From NCBI RefSeq assembly GCF_949628215.1, contig NC_134277.1, forward strand, positions 26,797,179 to 26,861,178: a stretch of 64,000 nt of DNA. Direction: 5' to 3'. The position numbers and the translations under genes are program-made. This document shows, one piece after another, positions 13,601 through 25,959 of this stretch. Below the pieces are notes generated by a model. That model saw nothing but the letters and a program-made list of their open reading frames with translations. It was not told where the DNA came from and made no database searches. The DNA is from Phalacrocorax aristotelis. Lineage: Eukaryota > Chordata > Aves > Suliformes > Phalacrocoracidae. The stretch's first letter is position 1. Each line of letters starts with the position of its first letter.

Positions 13601-16600
13601 GGTGTTTAACAGACTAGATACAAAATAAAGTGAAGAGGGAGCTAAAGTGAGGTGAAGATAAATCTCAGATATGCCTCTTGTGTATCTAGAAGGATGACGT
13701 AAATTGGTAAGATTCTCGGAGTGGAGGAGTTTTATTCACTCCAGCAAGAACTGATGGATTGTTCTGTGTAAAAGACCATCACCTTAAATGTTTGTTTGGT
13801 TATTTTTTTCAAGTTTCACTGTTGTATTTGAGATGTAAATATATACAAAGAAATCTATCAGACTAGACACTGCCTGCTCTGCATTGCCACACTTCGTCTG
13901 GTTTGTGAGATGCAAACATTAGGAAAATATGAGTAACGACGGTAAACTCACAGGCTGTCTTCAATATTTGTGAAAATATGCTTAGGAAAATGAGTTTTAA
14001 AGTCTGGCCGTCAGACTATACACACCGCAGAATGACTAGGACAAAATTAGGCAATGACTTGCTGTTGTCTATATGCAGTCTGTGAAGCTCTGATGGCTGT
14101 GGTAAATTCAGCTACAAAAAGCAAGCATTGTGCTTGCCTGGGAGCCATGGGGGACAGATTGGGTAGGATGAGTGATGAGCCCTGACTCCCTTTTGCTGCC
14201 ATGAAAGACTTTCCTGGATTGCACATTGGTGAAAGCTGGGACTGGCTTTGGGGAATTTTCAAGCCAGCATTTTCATTTGAATATGCATTAAAATACTGAT
14301 AAAATGCCCAGTCATGTGGCCACATGCAAGGCCATAATTACTGTGAGACAGTAACAGCCACTTTTGCACAAAGAAGAGTGATGCACAACCAGTACTATTT
14401 ATTTCTGACAAGACAGTACATTGCATTTGCCAGATCTTGCCGTTACTTGCTCAGTAAGCTGTCGACCTGTGCCCTGGGATGTGCTGCTTAATGCACAGAG
14501 GTAGGTGGCCAAATAAATGTCAGGGAAGGTGGAGCTGTTGGCAGGGAGGATGAAGCACCTGAGTGACTTGGGTGAGGCACACCTTGGCCCCAAACTCTTG
14601 CTGCCTTTGCAGACAGGGCTGCAGCTGATTTGGGCATGGCTCATGGCGAATAAGGGCACAAAATTTGATTTCGTAGCTGAGGCAGGATGCGGGAAGGACA
14701 TCCTGTATCAGCCATGACAGGCAGGGAATAACATAAACAGCTTCCTACTTTCTTCCGTCCACATGCAAGCATGGGAATAAGCTCACTGAATTAGAGAAGT
14801 CCAACCTAGAGTGGGGCTCCTGTCAAATTGCAGCCTTCAAGAGGAACCAGTTATAAGCAAACAGTTGTCATCTTTAAGATGTTCCCAGTTTAAGTGATGA
14901 AGATGATGAGAGGAAGGCAGATCTAATGGAAAATTAGGAAATGCATTAGCTGGCCCTGAGATAGAGGGAACAGTGAAAGACTTCTTCTAACAAATTAGAA
15001 CCACCTGAGATATCTTTCCCCTTACATTTTAAAATAAATTATTCCTTCCAAGCCTTTCAAAATATGATGAGAAAATGAAATTAGGAAATATTGCTTTTTG
15101 CATCAAACTTCAGTATTTTAACCTATTTTTATAAGTAAAATATCTGCTGGAGTAAGCACTTCTGGAAGATTGTTTCTTGATTTGTTTTTCCTTATTGTTA
15201 TATAGCAGTTCTACTCTGCAGGTATCAGATAGATGAAGTAAATAGTCTCTCATTTCACCGAATAGCTTGTGACAAGAAGATGATGAAAAAAAAAAATTCA
15301 CAGGATTGAGACCCCTATAAAACAGCTCCATATTTTTAACAGAGTCCCTCAAGATTTCCTGGAGGAGTCTTTGGACAATTCAAGAGGTGTTTCCTCCATC
15401 TGCTATTAAGTCTTTTTTCTCTTAAGTTTAGGGAACATTTTGCATGAACCATAAGGACTGCAACCCATGCCCAAAGGCCACAGAAGCCTGCAACAGGTCA
15501 AACCCTAAAAGTTGTGCTACATGTATCCTTAATTCAATGTCAGTACTGAAGTCAGAGAGAACTTAGTCTCTCCTTGGACTAAGTAAAGACTTTAGGACAT
15601 GAACAAGATCAGTTTTTTTCATTTGCCCCTAGGCAGGGAAAGTTAGTACATTTTAGAGTGCAGCCACTGGATTTTGAAAAATAACTAGGGCCTCACTTCA
15701 GTGAAACACTTGGGAAAGCTCTTAGCTAAAATTTAAACAGGGAAAGAAATTGAGTACTTAATGGCCACTACATTATTTATCGGAACAAAACTATTTTATT
15801 ATAATTCCTTTTAAATGAGCACCTTCTTTCTATGGCCAGATCAGTTTTCAAGCCTGTGACATCAGGTCTTCATATTGAACGAAGAACTGAACAGCGCGGG
15901 TATTGAAAGGAGGAATTAAGGTTATTGGAGTCTTTCTCATCAGCTACCTTTTCTCTAGGTAAATAAAACATGTGTTATTTAGCTTAAAGATTGTAGCTGT
16001 GTCATTTTTCCTTACAGCAAGAAAGACTCTTGCTGCATCAAAAGAACAGCCTTCACAGGGTTTAAACAGCTCGGGAAGCTGGAAGGTGTCCACTTGTGCT
16101 GTTTGTTGCTAGAGCCATCAATCTTGATCAGAGCTGGCAAACATACCAGGCCTTTGTACCACTGTCTGAAATCATATTCTTCACTGATTGAGTAACGGAG
16201 CCATCGGGAAAATTTCTCGGAGACAAAATCGACAGTTTTTTTCCACGCCCCATTAATTAAAATCGCCACATTCTGCCTGTCAATATGTTATTTGAAGGCA
16301 GTGGAAAAATGGAGAGCTGATTTTTGCCTAAGGATGTATTAGATCCAAAAGCAATGTAGTTCTGCACTTGCAGTCTTTCAGTCCTAAGGGTCTGTCCACT
16401 TGGCTGACTGAAGAGTCAGAAAACTGAAATATTTTTCCTACACCTTGTCATCGAGTTTATCTACAAATGATCCAAAGACAGTAAACTTTCCCTTTTCTTG
16501 GTAACTTTTGTGAAGCGTATCAAATTTGCAAAGCTTCAGGGAAAACCATAACTTGTCCTTAAAATGCCCTTCTGTTTTCATTTATCCTGTTGGTTACGGA

Positions 16601-16659
16601 ATAGTTATTAAGGCTGTTTGTCCCGGTGTGGTGTGCTTCTCACATATGCACCAGAAGAT

Positions 16660-17256
16660 ATGTCATCCTCTGGCGTAAGCTATAAAAGAACAGGAAAGAA
16701 ACAGGCCATTGTATATGAAGATGAAGTGAAAAGGAATTTTATCCCCTTTTGCCAGAGTCCTCCCCACTGGGTCCCTTTGTCCCACCCACCCTGGTGCCCC
16801 TGCTCCTGCACCCCTTCGCTTATTGGTAAACCTGTGGTCATGATGATAGCTGAGGCTGAAAATGGCCCTATTATCTGTGAGCAGATCACAGCTCAGAAGA
16901 AAACATTGGGGGATGCTGCCACAGAAGCAGCCGGACCAGGGACCACACTGCTTGTGGTGTCTGGTGTTTTAGGTACAGTCACCACTCTGGGAATGAAATG
17001 GCAAAGCAAGCGTTTCAGTATGCCAGTTAGAGAACTCTCATTATCATTATTTTTTCTAACACTGACACTAATATTTGATGCTGAACCCAGTGGATTTTTG
17101 AAGGTAAGGGTGTTGCAAGAAAAGGGGGTAATTCTACTTTGTAAGACATCTGCATTTCCATCACTCTTAAGCCCTCTCAATGTCTGGCCAAATGAAACCT
17201 CCAAAAGTGTATGTTTCTCTCTGCCTAGCCATCTGCTTTCATTCCGTCTGTTTTGA
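16660..17256 (+). CDS. Hypothetical 198-codon open frame, doubtful gene
   Basis: From an ATG at 16660 (context GAAGAT-ATG) the plus strand stays open for 198 codons to TGA at 17254. The frame is open for 14 more codons upstream, from a TTG at 16618. The middle part, KPVVMMIAEAENGPIICEQI, and GTTLLVVSGVLGTVTTLG look somewhat protein-like, and a hydrophobic stretch follows (LSLSLFFLTLTLIF). No domain or homologue is recognised. An opposing open frame covers 16893-17204. A stop-free run of this length is near what chance gives once in a window this size, so it is listed only as a candidate. Confidence 0.12.
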   Translation: MSSSGVSYKRTGKKQAIVYEDEVKRNFIPFCQSPPHWVPLSHPPWCPCSCTPSLIGKPVVMMIAEAENGPIICEQITAQKKTLGDAATEAAGPGTTLLVVSGVLGTVTTLGMKWQSKRFSMPVRELSLSLFFLTLTLIFDAEPSGFLKVRVLQEKGVILLCKTSAFPSLLSPLNVWPNETSKSVCFSLPSHLLSFRLF

Positions 17257-18674
17257 GGGATTACTTCTTCATTTGTCTTAAAGGGAGGGGAAAAATTTTC
17301 AAGATTTTCTTAAGAATAATTGAGCTCTTGAAGTAATGTTAAATAACCTCAGAAGATTTTTTATTGGTGCTGCTTCTCTTCGCTAAAAAGAGAATCAGAT
17401 GATTATAAAAGCAGATTTAAACTTGTTCTGCTGAAGACAGGGTAGAGTATGCTCTGTGGCAGCATCCACACATGGGTGTTCTTGTGGTGTCTGAAACAGA
17501 AACCTGCGCTGACAATTTGATCATTTCATCCATCTGGTTTTCTACTCGCACTGCTGCATCAAATGCCCTCTGTGTCGCAGGCTCCAAAAACCCTGTCAGG
17601 TTTACGAGGAGATATTTGTCCGAGGTGTATCCAAGAGATCTCTGGAGATTTCAAGTAAAAGTGCTGGGATCCTGCGGGGATGTTACACCTTACAGATGTC
17701 CCTTATCTGCTGTCAGACAACAGATGGTATGTGTTTCTTATATTAAATGAAGTTACAAAAAGCTGCAACAGCAGGATGAGATTTGAAGTATTAAATACTG
17801 TTTAGTTAATCCAGAGAGCCTATTACTTTTATTGGTTACTCCTTGAAACCTTAGGTTTAAACATCTTTGCTCAGGCAGTACAATAAGCTTCAAAACCTCA
17901 CTAACTCCCAGCAGGGACCGTCTCGCTCCAGAGAGCTTCACAGCTCACAGGGTAAAAGACCAAATGGTTTCCTCCTCTTCTGTCAGCCCAGTCTCTGAAG
18001 AAGGAGACACTGGGGCGGAGGGAGATGGTGCCAGGCTCTGCCTCCCTGCCCGTCTCAGCAGCAGCCACCAAACCTCTGTAAACTGCAGGTGAGCTGGAGC
18101 CCGAGGGCTGGAGGCCACCGCTGGCTGTTTTATGTGCTTGTGTGGCACAACGCAGCTCCACTGCAGGAGTCAGGGCTCTGAGTAGTCTGAGCAAAGATAA
18201 CTTACTTTGCTTTTCCTGCCCTTTCCTATCTGTCCCGCTGATTTTTAGAAGCTCCCACTTTTGCCAGAGGGACTAGCTGGCACTATACGCCCATGTATGG
18301 GTCAGTGGGGATGGAAGCAACTGCTGTCATTCACAGATAAGTGGTCTTGTTCATGAATCACAACCGTAACTCTTGTTTGAGCTGATGTCCGTTACCTGTG
18401 CGACCTGAAAGCTGTTTTGATGAGTTGACAGGATGCATTTCCAGATCCGCACCCAGCTCTAATTTAGCTACTGCCAGTTGTCTGTGCTGTTCTGTGTTAG
18501 GTGGTACATCAGTCCAGTCATCCTCTAGCTAATGGTGCTCCCTGCTCTAACATATGTTCAGATGGGTTGGGAATCTGCTCACTCTGCTTCATTCTAATGA
18601 ACCTTTGAGTTCCCGTAAGATATGACTTTCATCTCAGGTACAATGCTGTTATTGGAGCCTCTTTTTTCTCCTAA

Positions 18675-18698
18675 CTGTACTCAACACGTTGAGTACAG
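18675..18698. repeat. 24-bp palindrome with 11-bp perfect arms
   Basis: CTGTACTCAAC, then AC, then GTTGAGTACAG. The arms are exact reverse complements with a 2-nt centre. Confidence 0.95.
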
Positions 18699-19522
18699 CT
18701 GTAGAGCTCGGATACTAATCTAACCATCTCCAGCACGTAGAATATGCACTTACTGTGTCCCTGGTTGGATCGTTGGGAACAGGAGTCCAGGTGAGGAAAT
18801 TAACTTCCAAAGGCCGAGGTGGGTACAGGAAAAGGGAAGGCGGCTTGGACACAATGCCCCTCTTCAGGTGTTCGAAATGGATTTCTTTTCTGTGAGCAAT
18901 TTATCCCAGATTGTTTTACAACACCTCTGCATCCTGTTCTGCCGACTCACTGCTTTGAGGCCATGGCCATGAAGTGAGTCTTTAATTTTTATGTGTGTTT
19001 TTGTTTCCTTACAAAAACCGCAATACAGGTTTTTTTTTTCTCCCCTGATCTCATTTGTATTAGTGGTGCTTTTCCCTGTCGGCAACTAGAAGCCTTACAT
19101 AAGGCAGCAAAGCCCTCCAAAGTTCAACAACCAAACAGAAGTGCTGATGCCTATTCCCACCTGCTCAGGAGCAGCACAGAAATTGCTCACGGACATGTTT
19201 GCCCCACATGCAGCAAAGCAAGGATTCAAGCGGAGAGCTGCTGCGAACGTTGTCAGCTTGCTGCGTGGGAAACAGGGCTTGGGGGACTGCAGCTCTGCCC
19301 CATTTTGCCCAGTTTAAGAGCTCCTGGGCTTCTGATGGAAATCCGGATTCTCAACTAATTACAGCCACAGTTCCTCTCTCTTCATAGCGTGGCTGGTGAA
19401 TTACTCTGCAGTTCTCTTCTTTACCTTACCCTAGCTCTCTCTTTGGGTATCCTTCTCTAAAGCAAAATTCCTACTGGAATTTGATGGGTGTTGTTTCTAC
19501 TCCATTGCAAAATGCTTGGCCA

Positions 19523-19690
19523 AAATTATATTGTATCATAATAATATTATTATAACATATGATAATATAGCAATATATAACATATAGATATATTATATAG
19601 CAAATTAATAATATATTAGACTATAATGAGATATAAATATATATTAATACATATTATAGCAATAAAATATAATAATATTCTATATTACGG
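19523..19690. repeat. AT-rich tract of TATA/AATA units
   Basis: About 160 nt made almost only of A and T in irregular ATAATAT and ATATATTA units. It is low-complexity sequence and marks the edge of the CpG-richer block to its left. Confidence 0.9.
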
Positions 19691-22600
19691 CTTCCTTGAG
19701 ACACCCTTCAGAGCAAACCTACCCAAGCCAGACTCTGCTGAGGATTTGACCTATGAAAACCCTAAGTCCTTTAAGGTAAATCCAAGTCTGGGAATCCTAA
19801 TTGCAGTAATACAAAATAGCTAATAAAAACCCTCCTGTTCTTTCCTTTATAAGACATACACAAATATTTTTTCTTTATTTACACAAGGCAATCATACAAT
19901 AATTTTCAGTTGTTTATTTTCACGGTAAGCACATTTTCATGGTGGATATTTTGTGTTTTGTAACCAAAGATAAAATACTGGTTATTGGCTTCCTTTACAA
20001 GATTTCTGAATAAAAGTAGTTGCTACTGTTTATTTTCATGAAATGGTGAGATTTTTTTCCTGTTGCAATTATAGAGATTTGGAGCATATACTAAAATAAT
20101 TATTATATTAGCCTTCTGGCATTGGATTAAGAGTTTTCCAGTTTGTTAAATTGCTTGAAAATATGTTGATAGAATATGATTTTCTTTTATGGTTTTTAAT
20201 GTAATTTTAAGGCAAAGTGTAGTGACTTTTGCTTCTAAAATTACTTAATTTGCTCTGTGTTATTGGTACACCTGGAAAAATAACTCAAGGAAAAGCACAA
20301 GTATACATAGCTTCAGTTTCCCTGAACCTCATTTGACAGAAAATTAATAGATTTTTTCTATTTACATTTACTTCTATTTTATGTATTATATTCTATTTCT
20401 ATTGATTTACAATTTTCTATGAATAATTGACTCATTTAAAACAGTGACAGTCATTTTGGGTTCTGAAGGGTACTGTCCCTAAATCAGAGACAGCAAAAGT
20501 GCTTGCACCTTAGCCTAAGACCTGAAATTGATACTGGTTTGATTTAATTCTGACCAGACAAAGGATATATTGCTGTATCAGCTGTGGGGGCAGTAACATC
20601 TGGCAGGAGGAGGGGTAGGCAACAGGGGAATAGTTATAATTATTACGGCCCTTCCAGGAATCTCCTTGGCTTCAGTGCTTGGAGGTTGAACTAATTTTGG
20701 TTTTATCAGTCTGTTCTGAATCTTCAGTGTAGTACAGCCATTATAGGGAGACATGTTTCAGTTAACCTCAGAGTGGGCTTTGGGTCTGCCTAGAATTTAA
20801 TACTGGAACTCCTGAAAATGGAGATGGCAGCAAACTGTGGACAGCCAATTAATGAAGCAGATAAGAGGGTCAGTCTAGCAGAAGCAGTCTCAGCCTTTCT
20901 CAGCTGATCGTTTTAATCATCAGCTGCAGCGATGTAATGTTCCAGTGCATCAGTGTTATAGAAACCAATAGTTTTTCATTTGTGAGTCCCATTTTGCAGA
21001 GATCGGCCATCGTAATTGTTTGGAACCATAGATCTGAAAATATAACCAAAAGATTTGTAACTAGAACAAGTGCTGAAGTTTCAATGTCATAATGAAATTC
21101 TGGAGCCTTTTGTAATAAACTGTAAAACATTGATGTTAGAAATCAACCTAGAGAGTTTCCAGACTTCACATTAGTGGAAAATGGAGAATGCGTAGTTTGT
21201 TGGGGTCTTCAACTGGACAAAAAAAGACCTAAAAAAATTTAAATATATATATATAAAAGACTCTGAGAAATGACAAGAAGGTCACATTTTATTTTCAGGG
21301 AGAAAAATGTGTTTCCAAGTCCTTCCTGCTATATTTCTAACCATAACTTCCAGATGGTCATGTAACAGCTGTTCCCTTCCTCTGTGCTATATGGATTTTC
21401 AGTGCTGAGAGCCTATGAAATCCCCCTCCTCTGTGCAACCTATACGATTAGGGTATAAAATACCTTCAAAAGCTGAGCTTGAGGATTAGAGTATTAAACA
21501 CCAAACAAATCACCTCAACTGAAGTAGAGGTTTCAATTTACCCTGCAATTTTCTCCACACTCATTTTCTGCCAGCTCATCCTCTCTTTCACAGGGGATGT
21601 CAGGCAATACCCTTTCTCTTGCTGCCATTCCCCTCAGCTCTACTGGTGTGAAGTGTGTTTTTCTCTTCCAGAGAATAACTGAAGAGGGATGTTCACCAGT
21701 TCAACCTTCAGGATGAAGGAAATTAAACACAGGAAGTGGATCCATATTGCATTTTCTCTGGAAGCCAAGCCAATACCAGGGTCTTCCTTTTCTGCCCTCC
21801 TTTCCCACACTGCAGTTTACCATCTCCTCACTGTGCTATTCTCAGTGAAATCTATCAAATGACTGAGACAGATGAAGGAAAAAACCTGAACGTTTTTGGA
21901 GTGTGCAATTTATCTATTTATTTATTTTTAGGGAACAGGATCAAAATGCTACAATTCAACCTGGGCATATAGAAATGGCTATTGAGCTGGGAGAGAGAAG
22001 AGCAAAAACACTTAAGGTACTTCCATAAATTACCATTAGTCTGGTTAGTAACAAATGTTTTTCTTCCTAGATAAGGACTCTGGACTAAAAGGAGGGTTGA
22101 GTAGATTAATGCACATCAGAATTAAATAAGCAGTATACCTGGAGCCCTAAGACAAAAATATGATGCTGTTTAATTCATTAAAGACTATACTCCCCTGGCT
22201 CAGGCACTGAAAAAAAAAAAAAGACAGAGGAATTAATTAGGAAGTGAGAGATCTTAGGGGGGAAAAAAATTCCTTAAAGAAGAAGTAGAATTTGTTAATG
22301 AAGTGTTACACTCTGCTGGAACTTTCATAAAACAAATCATGTGAGGTTGAAAACATGGAGCTGCAGGGTGGGGTGGAGAGCAGCTGTGAGCAAGGCTGTC
22401 TCTTCTGCTGCAGGTGCTGAGAGCTCCTTGAAGCCAAGGTGCAAGACAATTAAGAACAGCCCCAAACTAAACAAAGCAAAGCAAAACAAAACAAACCCAC
22501 CTAAGATAGTAATTTTAATGGAAAATAGCTTCATTAAATCAAAATATAGTTTTAGTCAACCCAATCCACTTAGTTAATTCAGAGAATACTTGGCTGCATA

Positions 22601-25600
22601 GCAGCCTAACTTGCCTCCTGGTTACTTTGCCTGCTCCAAACAAGGCATGTCCCTAACATTCATTGCCATTTGGGAGCGTGTAGAGAAGTGCATAACACAG
22701 CATAATAGCATAGAATTGCATTTCATTGCAAATGAAATTTGTCCAAGTGTTGACACACACATTTACATGTAAACATACGTGTATTTGTAAGAAAACTTAC
22801 CTGATTTTTTTGACTTGCACTGCTCCTGCACTTTGCAGACTGAATGCCCAGTGTTCCTTCCTCAAAGTATGAAGTGCTCTATGCCCAGGCACCAGCCCTT
22901 CACTCACCTGCTCTGCGAACTTTCAGCATTGCTGTGTAGTGTGGTGAGTGAAAACAGTCTCTGTGGACAGACTTCTGAGCTCTTCATGGAGCAGGCTCTC
23001 CTGTTGGCTTTGCCTTGCTGCACCCAGATAACAGCACCCCTAGACATTGTGTAGGATATCTGGGCAATGAAAACCCTTAAATAAGAAATATTCACAATAG
23101 AGACTGTGATTTCCTCGGTCATAGCTTAGATAGAACCTGAAGGATAGCCATGAGCAGTGAAGGACACTGTAATCCTCATATCTGGGAGGGGTACAGAAAA
23201 CTTCAAAATTTTCTCTTCTTACTGGCGATCAGTAGAGAGATCAGAAACCAAGCAGCTAAGCTGAGAGGCAACATGAATAACTGCTAAAGAAGTTTGGATG
23301 CATAGAAGTGTTTTCCACATTCTTTAAATATTTCTAACTCTAAATAAAAACAGATCAACACAAGATTTGTCAACACCATTTTCATGCAGCCAAATTGTCT
23401 CAGGACAGCAGTGATGCTGGTGGGATTTGAAAGCTCTCAGGCTTGGCTTTTTGAATAGGAAAGAGTCTCCATTTGGAGTCCACATGTTTTTAAGGGTAAA
23501 TAAATTCAAACATGTTAACTCCTGTACGTCCAGTTACAGTCGGATTGTCAGAAAAATTATGACCTTCCAAATCCCTCTGGATCTGACTAGCCCAGTGAGA
23601 TTTTCTCAGCTTTAGGCAGAGTGCTTATGACTTCTGTATGGACTGGGCATCATGCAGTGAAGTAGTGCTGGTGCTCCTTTTATGAGTTCCTGCCAAGCCT
23701 AAGAAAGAAAGTAACCTCATAACATACAGTATGCTGCCCCATGGCACACAGTTTATAGCTAGAAAAGCTGGAAAAGTTGTTTGTAATAGAAAGTTTCATT
23801 CTCATTTTTGGTGCTGTAATTAGAGGAGCAAACACCATCTCCAAAGAGAAAAAGGTGTGCCCATATCACCCTCTCATATCTGCAGTGCTAACCAGTGGCA
23901 GAGAAAACTCATAGGTCACAAGAATTTGACTTATGGCCCCAGCTGGTTTTTTTTGGCATAGTCACTCTAATCTCTGTTGTCTGGGCTGTGAAGGAACTGT
24001 TTTGCCTTCCCCTTCTTGCCCCATCGCCATATAAGACCAGAACCATCACTGGGGAAGAAATAACAACCAAACCCCACCACCAAAACCTCCTCTGAGGTCT
24101 GTGAGAACCAGAAACCAGAACCAAGTAAACAGGAAGACAGTTCTTCCACTATCAATGCCTTCTTTCAACGTCAGAAAAAAATAAAGCTAGTAAGAACATG
24201 CTATTGACAAGGAGCTCAGCAAGTGGGGTGTTCAGGCACACGGTCTCAGGAAACCCTGACATTTTCAAACTACATTTTGATGGAGTCAGTTGTAGCAGAG
24301 AATTAGAAAGACAAGGACAGTTTTCTGAAAGATAGAGATGAAGAAATGAAAAATCATACTGTAAGAAATGATATCGAAAATATGATTCCAGTATGAATTT
24401 TGCATTTTGGGTTCTGTGCAAAAATGCAGCTAGAACACCTGTATTCTACCACCACAGTGCACCACAGCTCTTCTTTAATCCCAGTTTCTTCTTAGTGCCA
24501 GTTGTAACATCGTATTTTGCTTATTGTAGTTTCCACCTTGGAAGTTAAGGTTTAATATTTCAGCTGCTTCTAATTTGACCCCACTGAAACTTGGCTTTAC
24601 TATTTACTCGGATATATTTCCCAAGGAATCCAATGAGCTGTGTTTTTAGAAGGGCAAAAAAAGAAAAGCAAACCTCCATTGATTTCAGATATATTTTCCA
24701 AGGTGTCATGTCCAACACAGCCTGGTTTTGAGAAAATAGAAAAGTGCAATAAAATGGTTCTTGGTCCTTGCCTATTCTGGATCATTCACAGCTAACACAC
24801 AAATGGTGGAGATGGATACCAATCCCAAAGAAAGCTGATGGAGGTTAGCTAGGACTTTTACTGCTGTAGCTCTTGCCAGTGAAGGACAAAACTGCACTTT
24901 TAATGGTTAGTAGAATGTCCCCAGTTAAATCAGCCAGAGAAAGGCAAAAGGATTGAGTCTTTCCAACATGAAGCAGTGGGAATTTTTCAAGGCTTTCATG
25001 ATGGGGAGAATTTGGGCTCTGAGGAGAAATAAGGTGGGTATTTGGGGTCAGTGGGCAAAGGCTGTAGTCACAATAGAGTTATGGATCTGTTATGAATCCA
25101 TCCTGCTATGGCAGATTATTTGGGCATTTATTTTAAGCTTAGACTTGCAGAAGTATTCACTGTGTTGCTCCTACACAATTAAGGGTTGGAGTCTTGCTCT
25201 GGAGATGATTATTCTGACATAATGTTCATAACATATTTCATGCTGTGCCACATGGCATTGTGAAAATGTGAGATGGATACATTCCAGGATGAATAAGAAT
25301 ACAGATATTTCACCTACCAGAGCCAGTGGGACTGTTTTCTAAGCTTGATCCCACCCTGAAATGAATGAGGGAAATCCATGGTACCAAAATACCTTTGAAG
25401 AGCTAGGCTTTCTCTGTTGGTGTAACATGTAAAGTACTTCACGCCCATTCTACATGTCTTTGCCACAGAGTCTGAACACAATCCACCCCTTACCTATGAT
25501 CTTGAAATCCATGTGAGCAAAAGCGTTCGGTGGTTTTGTTTTGTTTTGTTTTCACATTACAAAATTCGTTCACACTCAAGAGCCATTTGTGAAAGTCAGT

Positions 25601-25959
25601 AATGCCTCACAATAGAGAAAAGCAGAGCAGTATCTGAAACCAGTAGAGAAACGTACAAAATTCTGTGTGAAGCAAAGTGATTTTCAATTTGGAAATGGAG
25701 CAATCATCTTTGTTGCTTTTAAACTGCATCCACGCATGCAATTATTCTGCATTTCAAATCAGAACTACTAGCAATATGATGGAAAAATATCAGTAGGGAT
25801 GAAGTCTATTTTGATGAGCAATGTTATGGATGCTTTGCTACCAGGAGAAATAAAAAGCAGCCCTCCAAAAGTCAGGTGTTTGAGGCTTGGAAGGGAGTTC
25901 CCACTTTAAAAATAAGAAATTGATAATAAACTATTATTTGTTACCACATATTATTCTAT
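19691..25959. other. Non-coding AT-rich block, no gene recognised
   Basis: It contains a short (TA)n run (about 21242-21255), A runs near 22210 and 22263, a GCAAA/ACAAA-type repeat (22468-22496) and a (GTTTT)4 repeat (25533-25552). No open frame with family features and no retroelement was seen. Confidence 0.6.
25533..25552 (+). repeat. (GTTTT)4 microsatellite
   Basis: Four perfect GTTTT units. Confidence 0.92.

Larger units (their letters stand above)
9425..15900. other. Non-coding block, no gene recognised
   Basis: It holds a (GTTT)8 microsatellite and an A20 run. Open frames such as 12989-13312, 14047-14325 and 14399-14701 lack conserved motifs and have overlapping open frames on the other strand. 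No retroelement is recognised here. Confidence 0.6.
15900..19400. other. CpG-retaining block with several long open frames, function unknown
   Basis: This segment has visibly more CpG than its surroundings (for example around 16190-16265, 17500-17640 and 18000-18120) and several stop-free stretches: minus 16015-16287, plus 16660-17256, minus 17420-17650. I recognise no protein family in any of them. Possible explanations are conserved non-coding regulatory DNA, a decayed gene, or chance. It ends abruptly at an AT-rich tract. Confidence 0.35.
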
